A DNA stretch of 64,000 bases from Artemisia argyi (taxonomy: Eukaryota > Streptophyta > Magnoliopsida > Asterales > Asteraceae): the NCBI GenBank assembly GCA_030686995.1, contig CM060680.1, positions 202,045,322 to 202,109,321 of the forward strand. Reading direction: 5' to 3'. The notes beneath the pieces are model-generated. The model was given only the letters and a program-made list of their open reading frames with translations. It ran no database searches and was not told where the DNA came from. The first letter of the stretch is position 1; the number at the start of each line of letters is the position of its first letter. The translations under genes and the position numbers were made by a program. Below are positions 21,791-32,287 of this stretch, piece by piece.

Positions 21791-22419
21791 TCGAAGGAGA
21801 AGGCTCGAAATCAATAGTTCTTCGTTCTGGTATTCATGGCAACTTACGTTGAAACCTTGGTGAGGGTTTATTTAAAGAATTGGAACACATAATGGGACAT
21901 TCAAATAGGGTTGGAGCCTTCCTTCGCACAAAGCCTATCACAAGATAGGCAACAAAGACCGTGAAACGATGACAGAGGATACCCTTCGTCAATCTGGTAT
22001 GTTTTCTACGAAACTAATATGCTATATTGCCTCTGTTTCACTAAAAATCATATTACCTACATATGAAACTTTTGATGTTTATTAAGAACGATATAGAACC
22101 ATCTTTTAATAAATCTCTACATATGACACAATGATTATTAGAGATCGTACAACATTGGCAGAGGATACTTTGTCTTCCTAGAACCTTTGTTAGAGCTTCA
22201 ATAAGCCTTAAGTAACTTTCTACCAAGCTTTACCATGTCACCTGTAATGATAAGTCCATTATATACAAAGCCTCTTTTGACAAGGCATTTCACACAAGCT
22301 CTTTTAGGATGAGACTCATATTCACGTACTAGATAGTAACAAACTTTCTCATGGAACTTATATACTATTATTGTATACTTTGATATGACTACGGAGCATC
22401 ACATATGCTGACATAAGCC

Positions 22420-22640
22420 TCTGTCTACACAGCTACAGAGCGTAGCCTCCGAGACAATTACAGAGCATAGCCTCTGTTCACACATTCCATAAGTCTCTAG
22501 CGAGACGACTGCAGAGCATAGCCTCTGCTCACATAATTCATAAGTGTCTCTGTTGACACAATTACAGAGCATAGCCTCTGTTCACATAATTTATATGCTT
22601 CTGTGTAGACAAAATTACAGAGCCTTGACTCTGCCAGTAT
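22420..22640 (+). repeat. Minisatellite 3 of element C
   Basis: Four units of about 60 bp built on TACAGAGCATAGCCTCTGTT plus a CACATAATTCATAAG-like tail. The unit is itself partly self-complementary (CAGAG..CTCTG). Confidence 0.75.
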
Positions 22641-22724
22641 AATTACATAACCTCATTCCATCTACATATAAGACTTAACACTTTCAAAACATTTAGTTCG
22701 TTTTCAGTTCATGTATTGCATTCT

Positions 22725-23165
22725 TCTCATTTTGGGATAGAAACATTAATGGTAGGCGTAATAGTTTTCATTTCTTCGAATGATGTAATCCTCCCTACCC
22801 AATTAATGATATAATGTATTTCCCTCGAATCTCTTGTATCGTTTTATACAACAAAGATTTATTCAGTCAAGTAATTCAAGTTTCAATGTTCGAAGGATGA
22901 TTCAAGATACTTATATCTTGTATACAAACAACATCCATTACAATTCACATTAACTTTCCTAAAAGTCTTAGGGTATTCCAAGCCCTTTGTACCGAAAGGA
23001 CAAAGACGGAATGGGTCGCGACCCTCAGTCAGCAGTCAAATTATACGATTGCTAAAAATCTTGGTTCAAAGTACACACAATAAGGTTATCTATCTACTAT
23101 AGCATTAGGTTGTATATTAACGTTAATAAATAACCTTAGAGAAGAGAAGCATGATAACAAAAGCG
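22725..23165 (+). other. Block of C shared with B's post-pol spacer
   Basis: It matches the reverse complement of about 6100-6480 over its whole length with scattered changes, for example AATTAATGATAYAATGTATT and TATATTAACGTTAATAAATA. This is the clearest internal link between C and B. No ORF. Confidence 0.75.
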
Positions 23166-23531
23166 GGACACCGTCCCTCATTAGTAGATTAAAATAATGC
23201 TAACATACATTAGCATAGGGCCGAAGCCCAGAGAGCATAAACATAAAAGGTGAGGGAAATCACTTCCCACCTACGATACTTAAAATCCTAAACAAGGGAT
23301 ATTATTTTAACATGCATAAAGGCTATAGCCTAGCAAAGAAAGTAAGTAAATTGTGCAAGGACTACTACTTTGCTTAAATGAAGCCGTAAGCTTCGTATAC
23401 ATACAAAATATACGACCTTATAGGTTTATATTACTTAATGATTAATCCTTGTTCGATTTTTTCATAAGGAAGTATTTCTTTTTAACTTTAAGTCGAAATC
23501 AATACATTTGAAGTGTATGCATCACTTTCGA
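23166..23531 (+). other. Element C spacer
   Basis: A/T-rich non-coding DNA of element C ahead of the first G-rich LTR-like start (CAGAGGGGCTTGATGATATACCC near 23533). Nothing else is recognised. Confidence 0.4.
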
Positions 23532-23900
23532 CAGAGGGGCTTGATGATATACCCTCCATTTAGTTTGAAGGTCTCCCCTTCAAACTCACTTCGGATACTA
23601 CATTCCGACACACTTGGCAACCTCCTAAAATCTTCAATGGCGTAAAACTAATCACCTTTGATCTAGTTACCAATTGGGAATTCACCAATAGAAACCTTAA
23701 ACCCTTCGTCGAGGCTTTCCCGACAAGATAGGGATCGTGGGACATTAACCAAGTGGTTACCTAAACTCATGGAACCCACCCATGATTCTCGGATCAGGTG
23801 CAGGAACCTGACAAAACCTAATACACACGCTCCTTATGTAACAAGGGGTTGCACTACTACTTAAGTCTAATCTCACGCCTCCTACGAAGTCATAACATTA
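23532..23900 (+). repeat. Diverged internal LTR-like segment in element C
   Basis: After a G-rich tract, TGATGATATACCCTCC begins a stretch homologous to the start of B's LTR (GGCGTAAAACTAATCA, GATCTAGTTACCAA) to about 23760, fading after that. A second G-rich tract with ATGGGGTATCC follows at about 23903-23925. These look like remnants of earlier LTR ends kept inside the element. Confidence 0.55.
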
Positions 23901-24083
23901 AACTGGGGGGCTTAATGGGGTATCCACCACGATAGAGTGGACTATTAAAAACACGTATAGCTACTTTTATATTGTATTTGACAAAACAAAAGTAGTAGAA
24001 ATTGTTACCAAGTCTTTTTTAACAAAACAATGATAAGTCTAAAGCCATGCACTCTTCGCATGTATAAAATTAGACTAGGGGCT

Positions 24084-24418
24084 TGATAACGTACCCTCTG
24101 CTCTGATAACGAGCGTTATCGTGACTTTGGTACTTAGCTTACCATTTGTATAAAGGGTAATGATGTACCCTCCTAAAGGATGAAGCCTACACCTTCGTCC
24201 TACACATAATGGTGGCGTAAAGTCATTCATAATGGCTACCGCAAGGGAATCCGCCAATCTTCATCCAAAGCACTCATAGTGTCTAACCTCTGTCGCAGTT
24301 CAGAAGGGCCTCTGTCACTGTTTGAAGGGTCCTCCATCACTGTTCGAAGGGGGCCTTCGAAGGGGTCCTCCATCACTGTTCAAAGGGGTCCTCCATCACT
24401 GTTTGAAGGGGTCCTCTG
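24084..24418 (+). repeat. Element C 3' LTR, cut by element D
   Basis: It begins TGATAACGTACCC after TAGACTAGGGGCT. It matches 2035-2360 closely and stops abruptly at GGGGTCCTC, where D begins with TGTAACACCCCC. The remainder of this LTR is not found in the window. Confidence 0.8.
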
Positions 24419-25963
24419 TAACACCCCCATTTTTCACTGATCGCAGCGGATAAAGTGTTTGGAGTATTACTTCATAGAATCACAGATACAGTAATAGAAA
24501 ACGACTCGAAAAGAGACGTTTTGGAAATTTAGTTATCATTCATAATTATCAGAGTTTTAATTATAAAAGATATACTTTTATTTTTTTTGAGGTCCCAAAA
24601 ATCTAAGTGTTAGGTTGGTTGTGTTTGAATGATAACCATGAAAAGTTCTCCTATTTCAGTACCTCCTTCCGCCATAGGTCCATAGAAGTGATATACCTAG
24701 GATACATGCTTAAAAAGTCAACACTAGGTGTTGAGTGAGAATCATAGGTTTAGGGGTTAGTGAATACAAGTTCCCTGGGTTCAGTTGTTACACCCATCTG
24801 GGAAAATGCAAGTTTTTGTGATAATTGTGATGCATGCACAATTATCAGGAGTTTAGTAGGTTGCACTAAGCTCATGAGTCACACCTTAACGTCCGGGTCA
24901 TGTGGGCTGCAGACCCAACATGAGGGGATGGAAGGATAACTTGCCAAAGTTATTCCTTGAGTGGATTCAAATATAGTACTTATTGGTACCACCTAGTGGG
25001 GTGTTAATACCAACGGGAGTTGTCAAACTCCAATAAATCTATCAACTATATTCGCGTTCGCTTGGGTAAAACGTCCCAAATTATTAGATTCATGAATTTT
25101 GGTTATGTAGTGGTGGCAGTTAGTTTACTCGTGCAAACAACCAAAGAAAAAGACTTGTATTCGATTTTAAGTAAAGCATTTAGCATGTATCCCCCTTACA
25201 GGGTTTATAAAAGCATTTAGAGTGAAAGTTTAAAAAGATGTAAGGCTATGAAAAACTCACCTGGGTGTAGAGTAATCTAAGTAATGCAAATAGTGACTCG
25301 AGAACTAGACCGCCTTACTCACGTATCCTAGTGTGTTGTTGGTTTTGTATGTATGTCAAGCTTTAGTTATCATGTTTATGTTTTTCAAGTTATTGTTTTT
25401 AGGTTTGTTAACATAACACCATTTAGGCCATTGTAATTCAGAAGTATATGACTCCTCACATGAAGCTCCCTACTATTGTATTATGTTATCAACATAATAC
25501 TGTTCGGGCCATCATAATTCAGAAGTTAATACTCCTCACACAAAGCTTCCTATTATTGAGTTATGTTGTTATTAGGATTTAGTTATAATCATATCACCGT
25601 TCGAGCCATCATATCTCACAAGTATATGCAATAATCGTTCGAGCAGTCAGGGCACTTTAATTCGTAAACCCAACAAACTCATCAAAACGAAATATCCACA
25701 TAGTACTCCTTGCATGAAGCTCCCTAGTATTGTGTTATGCTTCTAACTTTATTTAGGTTTTATACTTATATGGTATTTTCACTTTTTACCCTTATAGTTT
25801 ATATATTTATGTTTTCAACCCTAAGTTTTATATTACTATATTACTTATATTAATAACTATCTATACTTGACACAACTAGTCCCTAGACTTCTATATTTTA
25901 TGTAATTAACCTAAGACTCCTAAGTTTTCAATATTTACCATTTTAGACCTTTAACTATATACT
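24419..25963 (-). repeat. Element D LTR, first part
   Basis: It runs from TGTAACACCCCC to the ATACT duplication at 25959-25963. No coding potential. It contains the repeat at 25400-25750. Confidence 0.6.
25400..25750. repeat. Imperfect tandem repeat in element D
   Basis: Units of roughly 90-110 bp contain CCATYATAATTCAGAAGT, CTCCTCACAYRAAGCT and TATTGWRTTATG, seen about three times with decay. Confidence 0.6.
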
Positions 25964-26797
25964 TGATGAGGCAAAAAATGAACCATTTTTAGGGGGTCAT
26001 TTTAGCTCGGATTCGAATTTATTTGATCAAATAATGCCCTAAATCGTCCATTTTTTTTCATTTTAGGTACTTTTGGAGTGAATTCTGGAAAAGGAAGCAT
26101 TTTGGATGTTTTTAGAGCATAAAAGTGATTAAAACGGCAAAGTCTTAATTTTCCTTGCTGGGAACAGTACCTGATGGCATCAAGAGTTCTCAAGTGACGG
26201 CGTCAAGAGTAATACAAGATGTGGAAGTGGATAAAGTCCGTGACGATCCAGAAGAGTTTTGCACTAGGGACATGACGGCGTCACCATAGGCTGTCATGGT
26301 CCAAATAAGAGTGACGGCCCAGAGAAGAATTGCACATGAGGGCGTCAAAAGTGAATCCAGGCAATCCGATTTCATTATGGGCGGCGAATTGACAGCGTCA
26401 GAATTTCCTTCTTGACGCCGTCACCCTGTAAAATCTATATATAGTTTTGCAATTTTGATTCATTAGAGAGGAACAATTAGGGTGTAACTTTTGAGAGAAA
26501 CCCTAGTCTGAATATTACAGCTTTTTCAAGGGTTTTTACCGTTTGAAACCTTTCATGTTCAATTGAGATAAGTACTCTTTCAATTCATTCAATATCTCTA
26601 TGTTTTGTTTGAATATATCTTACACTTGTCTTGAATTTAACATGCTTGGCTAGATCTCTTGTGTGTTTGCTTAGATGTAGTGATACCTAGATGTTAATTA
26701 TGGGTTGATTATTTTTTTATAGTTGTTACGGATGATAGTATTCGATGTTAGGCTTAAGAAAACTGGCAGACTTCCATTCGTGACATGCTTGAACGTC
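25964..26797 (+). repeat. A2 5' LTR, first part
   Basis: It runs from TGATGAGGCAAAAAATG to ACGTC (26793-26797), the target duplication of E. It includes the TGACG array (about 26170-26425) and TATA box (CTATATATAG, about 26433). Confidence 0.88.
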
Positions 26798-28930
26798 TGA
26801 TGCGGTGTTTGTTAGTGCATGTTTTAAATTTATAAGAGTGAATTACCAAATCTAGAAACAACACATACGAGCAACTGTACTCGTCAGTTATAGCAAGATA
26901 TGCTGGTAAGTCGGGATCGTTCGCAGGGATTTGTGAGTGAATCGAAATATAAGTCTAAAAGTAAATCTCTAATGTACGCAAATATGATAATAAGCAAATT
27001 CAATAAATTAAAAACTACACTTGTTTAGACTAGTTTTCTACTTAATGACACACATGATTGTGATAACGTTTGATGACATGTTGATTGAGATAATTAAATG
27101 GTGATCTAATCTATTGTTTCTACAAGTTAAACCTTCGTCAAGATTTTAGTTCATAAAAACAAGCTTTAGGTGTAAACCAATCAATTCAAGATCTATCCAA
27201 GGTTCATAAGGTATGGTGGATATCTTAAACACAAGACAAACTTTTATTACCAATCAAATACTCTTAGGAAATGGTCAATACAAAAGGTAACCTCTTCATA
27301 GACAAAAAGGTCACAATCGTTTTTAAACATTTAAACTTTCGTCCTACTAAAGGTTTACAAACAATCCGATTTGACGTTATAAAAGAATTCTTATTACAAT
27401 CATACTTCTTGTTTCTTTGTTTAGTCAAGAATAATTATAGTGAAAAACAATCATTCATAGACAAATGATTATAACTAGTTGAGTAATAACAAATCTTTCG
27501 ACCTTTGAAACTATTATCAATTAGTTAACCTTGGCTAAACAAATGTCACGATGAAACTTAAGGTACAATTGGTTCTTAGGATTGACTTGAAATTGAATTA
27601 AAACATGTTATCACAATCATCACTATCACTAAGTATAAAACATCATCAAAACAAGTGTAAAAAGATTACGAGCCACTCATGGCAAACATGCAAATAAACT
27701 CAGAATATTTAACAGGGTAAAGTACATAGAATAACAATGTACTTTCTCAATTTTACCGAGATGAAACACTTACTTTTTTATTAACATTTAAGCCAACGAA
27801 ACTTTTAAATATTGTTCTGAGGTGAAACACTTACTTTTTTATTAACATTTAAGCCAACGAAACTTTCAAATATTGTTCTGAGATGAAACACTTTTTTTCA
27901 AGGGTACTTTTGTTGATCTCAAAACAATATTTGAAAGTTTCGTTGGCTTAAATGTTAATAAAAAAAGTAAGTGTTTCACCTCAGAACAATATTTGAAAGT
28001 TTCGTTGGCTTAAATGTTAATAAAAAAGTAAGTGTTTCATCTCGGTAAAATTGAGAAAGTACGTTGTTATTCTATGTACTTTACCCTATTTAACATAAGA
28101 ATCCATGGTTATAAGTCTTACAATGCTTTGAAATTGATAACAAATGACAAGGTATTGATAACCTAAGAGTTGGTGATGATTTCTTGAGATTTTCGGATTC
28201 CAAATGTTGCTTCCTTGGTCCTCCAAAGTTCCTGGTTCTTTCTGCACGAATTTTTCTCCTTAGAGAGCTAGAAGATGATAACAATTGTGTATAGTAATGA
28301 GAGTAAATGGTATCTTTCATTTGTGTGTTGAATGGTGTTGAGTTATGCACTTTTGAAGTCCCTCATAGGCTTGTCCAACACTCTTGGTCATAAATAAGAA
28401 CTTAAATGCTTGAACTTGGACAATAAGACACTAAAAAGGGCCTAGAACCTTGGCACAAAAGACCAAGATTCGTGCACAAAAGTTGGCAAAAAAATGCAGA
28501 ACTGACCATCCGATCGGTTGCGGGTTGGCACCGATCGGTTGGTGAAAGGTAATTATGGCCATCCGATCGGTTTCACACCAACCGATCGGATGGTAATTTC
28601 TGGAAGCTTTGGACTTTGACTTTGACTTGTGTAGCTCTTTATGTACTATCCAAACTTGATTAACTTCTGAACTTGGAACTTTGAGATGACAAAACTTAGG
28701 TTCTCTTATGAATTACTTCATAGACTGGACTTTTGAGCTTGGGAATCTTCGTGTAATAGCGTATACTTCATTTCCTTCACTTTTTCTCCAATTTTCCTGC
28801 ATTTGGCTACATACGCTACAAAAACATACTTTGATATGATTTAGTGGCAAAAGCATATAAAAACAACCAAACAACATACACAAAAACACTAATAACGCTT
28901 ATAAAAACATGTTAACTTTGAGCGTTATCA
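26798..28930 (-). repeat. Element E 3' LTR (2133 bp with MITE)
   Basis: On the + strand it runs from TGATGCGGTG to GAGCGTTATCA. Directly inside lies the - strand polypurine tract AAGTGTGGGGGATT (about 28931-28944), preceded by the hairpin TTGCTTG-AGGA-CAAGCAA (about 28948-28968). It contains four CCGATCGG-type palindromes at 28508-28592. Confidence 0.9.
27714..28087. mobile_element. 374-bp foldback MITE inside one LTR of E
   Basis: Seen: the ends AGGGTAAAGTACATAGAAT are perfect inverted repeats, and the two halves (about 180 bp each) pair almost throughout. Each arm also holds a direct repeat of about 65 bp (AACATTTAAGCCAACGAAAC). ATTTAAC flanks it (27707-27713 and 28088-28094), and the other LTR of E has the uninterrupted site at 37749-37755. 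The 7-bp (or 8-bp, with one ambiguous T) duplication does not fix the superfamily. hAT-like is possible. Confidence 0.88.
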
Positions 28931-29794
28931 AATCCCCCACACTTAAACTTTGCTTGTCCTCAAGCAAATCTAGAAGAAAACTTAAATATCCAAATGGTAA
29001 CCAAAAAATAATTAGAAAAATGTGATGCAAATCCACCAAGTACAAGTACAAGTACAAGTACAAGATACGATTCATCGTTTTAAGCTTTAATAGTGAAAAA
29101 AAATCGAGATGTTTGACAATACCCAATGATTTTCTTGCTTGATTAACATTTCTAAACACCTCACGAAAAAGGAACGAAGTATAATTCACTCAACACTCAT
29201 TTATTTAGGTGGTGGAGTATATGTAAGATAAATCACACTCATTGCTCAGTCATGATCTAATTATTACCTTAGGCTTGTACAAGAAACAAAACTTCACCGA
29301 CATGGTGTAAGCACCAAGTCTACATATCAAAGAGGTCTTTTATTCGGGTTATAATGTAAGGCTTAGGGTTGTACCAGGCTTATGTTTAAACATCTCATAC
29401 AAAAACATAATAGATTACTGGCGCGAGTTCTTGATTACTCAAAAACCGGATGGTCACTACAATATTCTTGTACTTGATATTCTCACAAAGCCATTACAAT
29501 ACCTGGATAGATAAAGTAATTTGGTAAGGGTAGGGATAAGGCATGGGAATATTTACGAAATTGGTTTTAAAGAAAAATAAAATGAAGTGTAAGTCCCATT
29601 GTTTCTAGTCACCAAACAAACCACGAAACCATAAATGATTATAGTTACAATCTTCCTCTTCTTCAAATAACGATACATCGATTCGCAATAACAATATTCT
29701 TCATACTTAGCACATTGGCTAACAACATATCACAAGATTTCCTTTATTCACATATATAGCACATTTGCTATAATTGTCACCTTATAGTTGCAAT

Positions 29795-29826
<32 letters not shown>

Positions 29827-30964
29827 GGCAAATAAACTCCCCCACACTTCGCATAAGCATCACCACAACAATACAAATAAGAAGCTGCAGTCTCCGCCTT
29901 TGTCGGAATGGCACACACATGATTGGTGAAGTGTGGCTAACTAATAATCATTAAAAACTATCCAACAACCAAGCAACTAGAAACCCACCATTTAGACTTT
30001 GACAAGGGTTAGGCTAAGGTTTAAAGTGTAAAATATTTTTATATTTTTCTGGATTTATCAAAAACGAAAAGGATGGCTCAAAGGGTGTAACTAAGGGTAT
30101 CTAGCACTAAAAATGAACGCTAACAAAAGGGTTAAAAATTGGAAATTAACTAATCAATGTGACTAGCTAAAAATCAATAATGAAGGCTATTTGGTTAAAA
30201 TCCTAAAGTTGTCTCTTATCACGTATATATACTTATATTACAAAAATGTAATCTCACAACGGTCTCGTAATGATTTACAAGCACAAGTTCTAGAATAAAT
30301 AAAATCACCGGCACACTCATAACAAAAGATTCAAGCATAAAAGATGTATGCTAGATATGAAATAGGCTTAAATCCTCACAATTTAGTGGAAAGGGTTATA
30401 ATATGCGCTAGAAAATGTTATCAATCCCAGAAATGGATTGCAATATTAATCAGGACACATCTCGAATTTGTCAAAAATTATTTTCACCATTGGATTGATC
30501 CAGTTATTCTAATAAATTATTCCTAAAAGAACTAGATTACAAGGACAAACAAAATTTAAAAATTAAATCGATATTAGACTTAATTTCTTATTTTACCTAC
30601 TCACCCCCCCCCCCCCCCCACACACACACACTTAAGTTAAACATTGTCCTCAATGTGATAAAAGAAAAAGCATGAAAGTAGGGAAAATGAGAAAATAAAC
30701 CGTGATATCCAGTGTTATCCAATCTTCTGTTTCTTGTAGTCAACACCTGTATTTATTAGAAACAAAAACAAACAAACAAAAAACATTGCAGTTTTATTCA
30801 AATTAGTGGCACACCCCCACACTTAAGTTCGACCAAGTAGTAAAACTTTGGGGTATAAACACTGAAAATCAAAAACAAAAATAAAAATAAAACACACGGG
30901 TTGCCTCCCGAGAAGCGCTTGTTTTATTAACGAGTCCTCAGCCGGACTCAAACTTCGAAATAGA
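28931..30964 (-). other. Element E post-integrase non-coding region
   Basis: No env-like ORF is seen. The region holds blocks shared with family A: the phrase near CATGGTGTAAGCACC with ATCAAAGAGGTCTTTTA (about 29304-29342), AAGTTCTAGAAT with ACCGGCACACTCATAA (about 30285-30322), a CATTG-AGGA-CAATG hairpin (about 30641-30655), and GGTTGCCTCCCGAGAAGCGC (30900). Homopolymer runs occur at 29801-29826 (T) and at 30604-30630 (C, then CA). Confidence 0.7.
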
Positions 30965-32287
30965 TTATGAAGTTTTAGTGTTATGTTTCCTTTTAGGGAT
31001 ATACAACACATTTCCTATCACAATTCCCTCTCCTGTTTCATCTATGTTTTCCAATTTAACATTTTCCCATGCTCTAGGAACAGCATTATAGATAAAACCA
31101 TTACTGTGTGCCCAAGGAACCATTTCCTTGTGTGGAGCCATGAATGTGATAGCTTCATATTCAAATTCGGATGAAATTTCCTCATTATAAATCATGTTTA
31201 ATTGCTCCTTATCATAATAGAGTTTAATTCGGTGCCCATTTACAATGAAACTTCCACCATGTTTGTCATAAAGTTCAACATAACCGGATGGAAATCCATG
31301 TTTCACTATATATGGTCCAAACCATTTTGGTTTGAGTTTCGGAGCTTTAAACTTGTATTTCATATTGAAAAGCAGAACTTTATCTCCAGCTTTGAATTGT
31401 TTTCGAATTCTTAGCTTCCTATCGTGATAAGTTTTGGTTCTTGCTTTGTATAGCTTGGAGTTTTCATAAGCTTGAAGTCTTAACTCATCAAGTTCATGTA
31501 ATTGCAAAAATCTCTTTTCTCCAGCTATTGTTAAATCAGGATTACAGCTTCTTAACGCCCAGTAAGCACGATGTTCAAGTTCGAACGGTAGATGACATGT
31601 TTTCCCATACAAGAGTCTGTACGGTGTCGTACCAATTGGTGTCTTATATGCCGTACGAAATGCCCATAGAGCGTCATCTAATTTCCTTGACCAAACGGAA
31701 GGATTGTCTTTAACCGTTTTTTCAAGTATTCTTTTTATAGCTCTATTGGTATTTTCGACTTGACCACTAGTTTGTGGATGATAAGCTGTAGCAAAACGAT
31801 GATGAACTCCATATCGTTTCATTACTTTCTCCATTTGTTTATTACAGAAATGGGATCCTCTATCACTTATTAAAGCTTTAGGAATTCCATAGCGAGCAAA
31901 AAGCTTTTTGAGAAAGTTGACAACAACTCGTGCATCGTTAGTAGGAAGAGCTTCAGCTTCAACCCATTTAGAAACATAATCGATTGCAACGAGGATATAT
32001 TCGTATTTGTGTGATTTAGGGAAGGGTCCCATAAAATCAATTCCCCAAATATCGAATATTTCACAGACTTGAATGCTCTTTTGAGGCATTTCGTCTCTTC
32101 GAGAAAGGTTACCGGATTTTTGGCACGCATCACAGTTTTGAACAAGAGTATACGCTTCTTTGAAAATTGTAGGCCAATAGAATCCAGCATCAAAAACTTT
32201 TCTAGCTGTAGTGGAAGGACCATAATGTCCCCCAGTTGGGCCATGATGACATTCATCAAGAATTTTTCTTGTTTCGACATCTTCGTA
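30965..32287 (-). pseudogene. Element E integrase
   Basis: Seen: an H2C2 zinc finger ([12 protein letters not shown] ... NCDACQ) at about 32120-32285, then [17 protein letters not shown] and [14 protein letters not shown], supplying the D-D-E triad. The C-terminal GPY/F module ([19 protein letters not shown]) is followed by a tail of about 90 residues. The core from MPQKSIQ (32089) is open to the stop at 30965. The frame is offset from RT near 32275, where bases appear to be missing between RRC and ETRKILDE, so the polyprotein cannot be read through. Role: integration of element DNA. Best candidate here for the helper function used by family A. Confidence 0.85.

Larger units (their letters stand above)
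2035..24418 (+). mobile_element. Element C: non-autonomous Tat-type LTR retrotransposon, split by B
   Basis: Seen: the LTR begins TGATAATGTACCC at 2035. It is interrupted at 2484 by element B and resumes at 20054, with CCACA on both sides of B. It ends TGTACAATCA at 20407, followed by a primer site identical to that of B (20409-20426). A second LTR begins TGATAACGTACCC at 24084 after a short G-rich tract and is cut at 24418 by element D. The about 3.7-kb interior has no gag or pol, only minisatellites and a block shared with B's post-pol region. Inference: C is a parasite of B-like elements, with its coding region replaced by tandem repeats. Confidence 0.75.

Noticed and set aside
28931..30960. 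An env-like gene downstream of E's integrase, as some Athila elements have.
   Set aside because: No ORF above about 95 codons on the element's strand, and no signal peptide or membrane segment in a conserved frame. The region is non-coding here.
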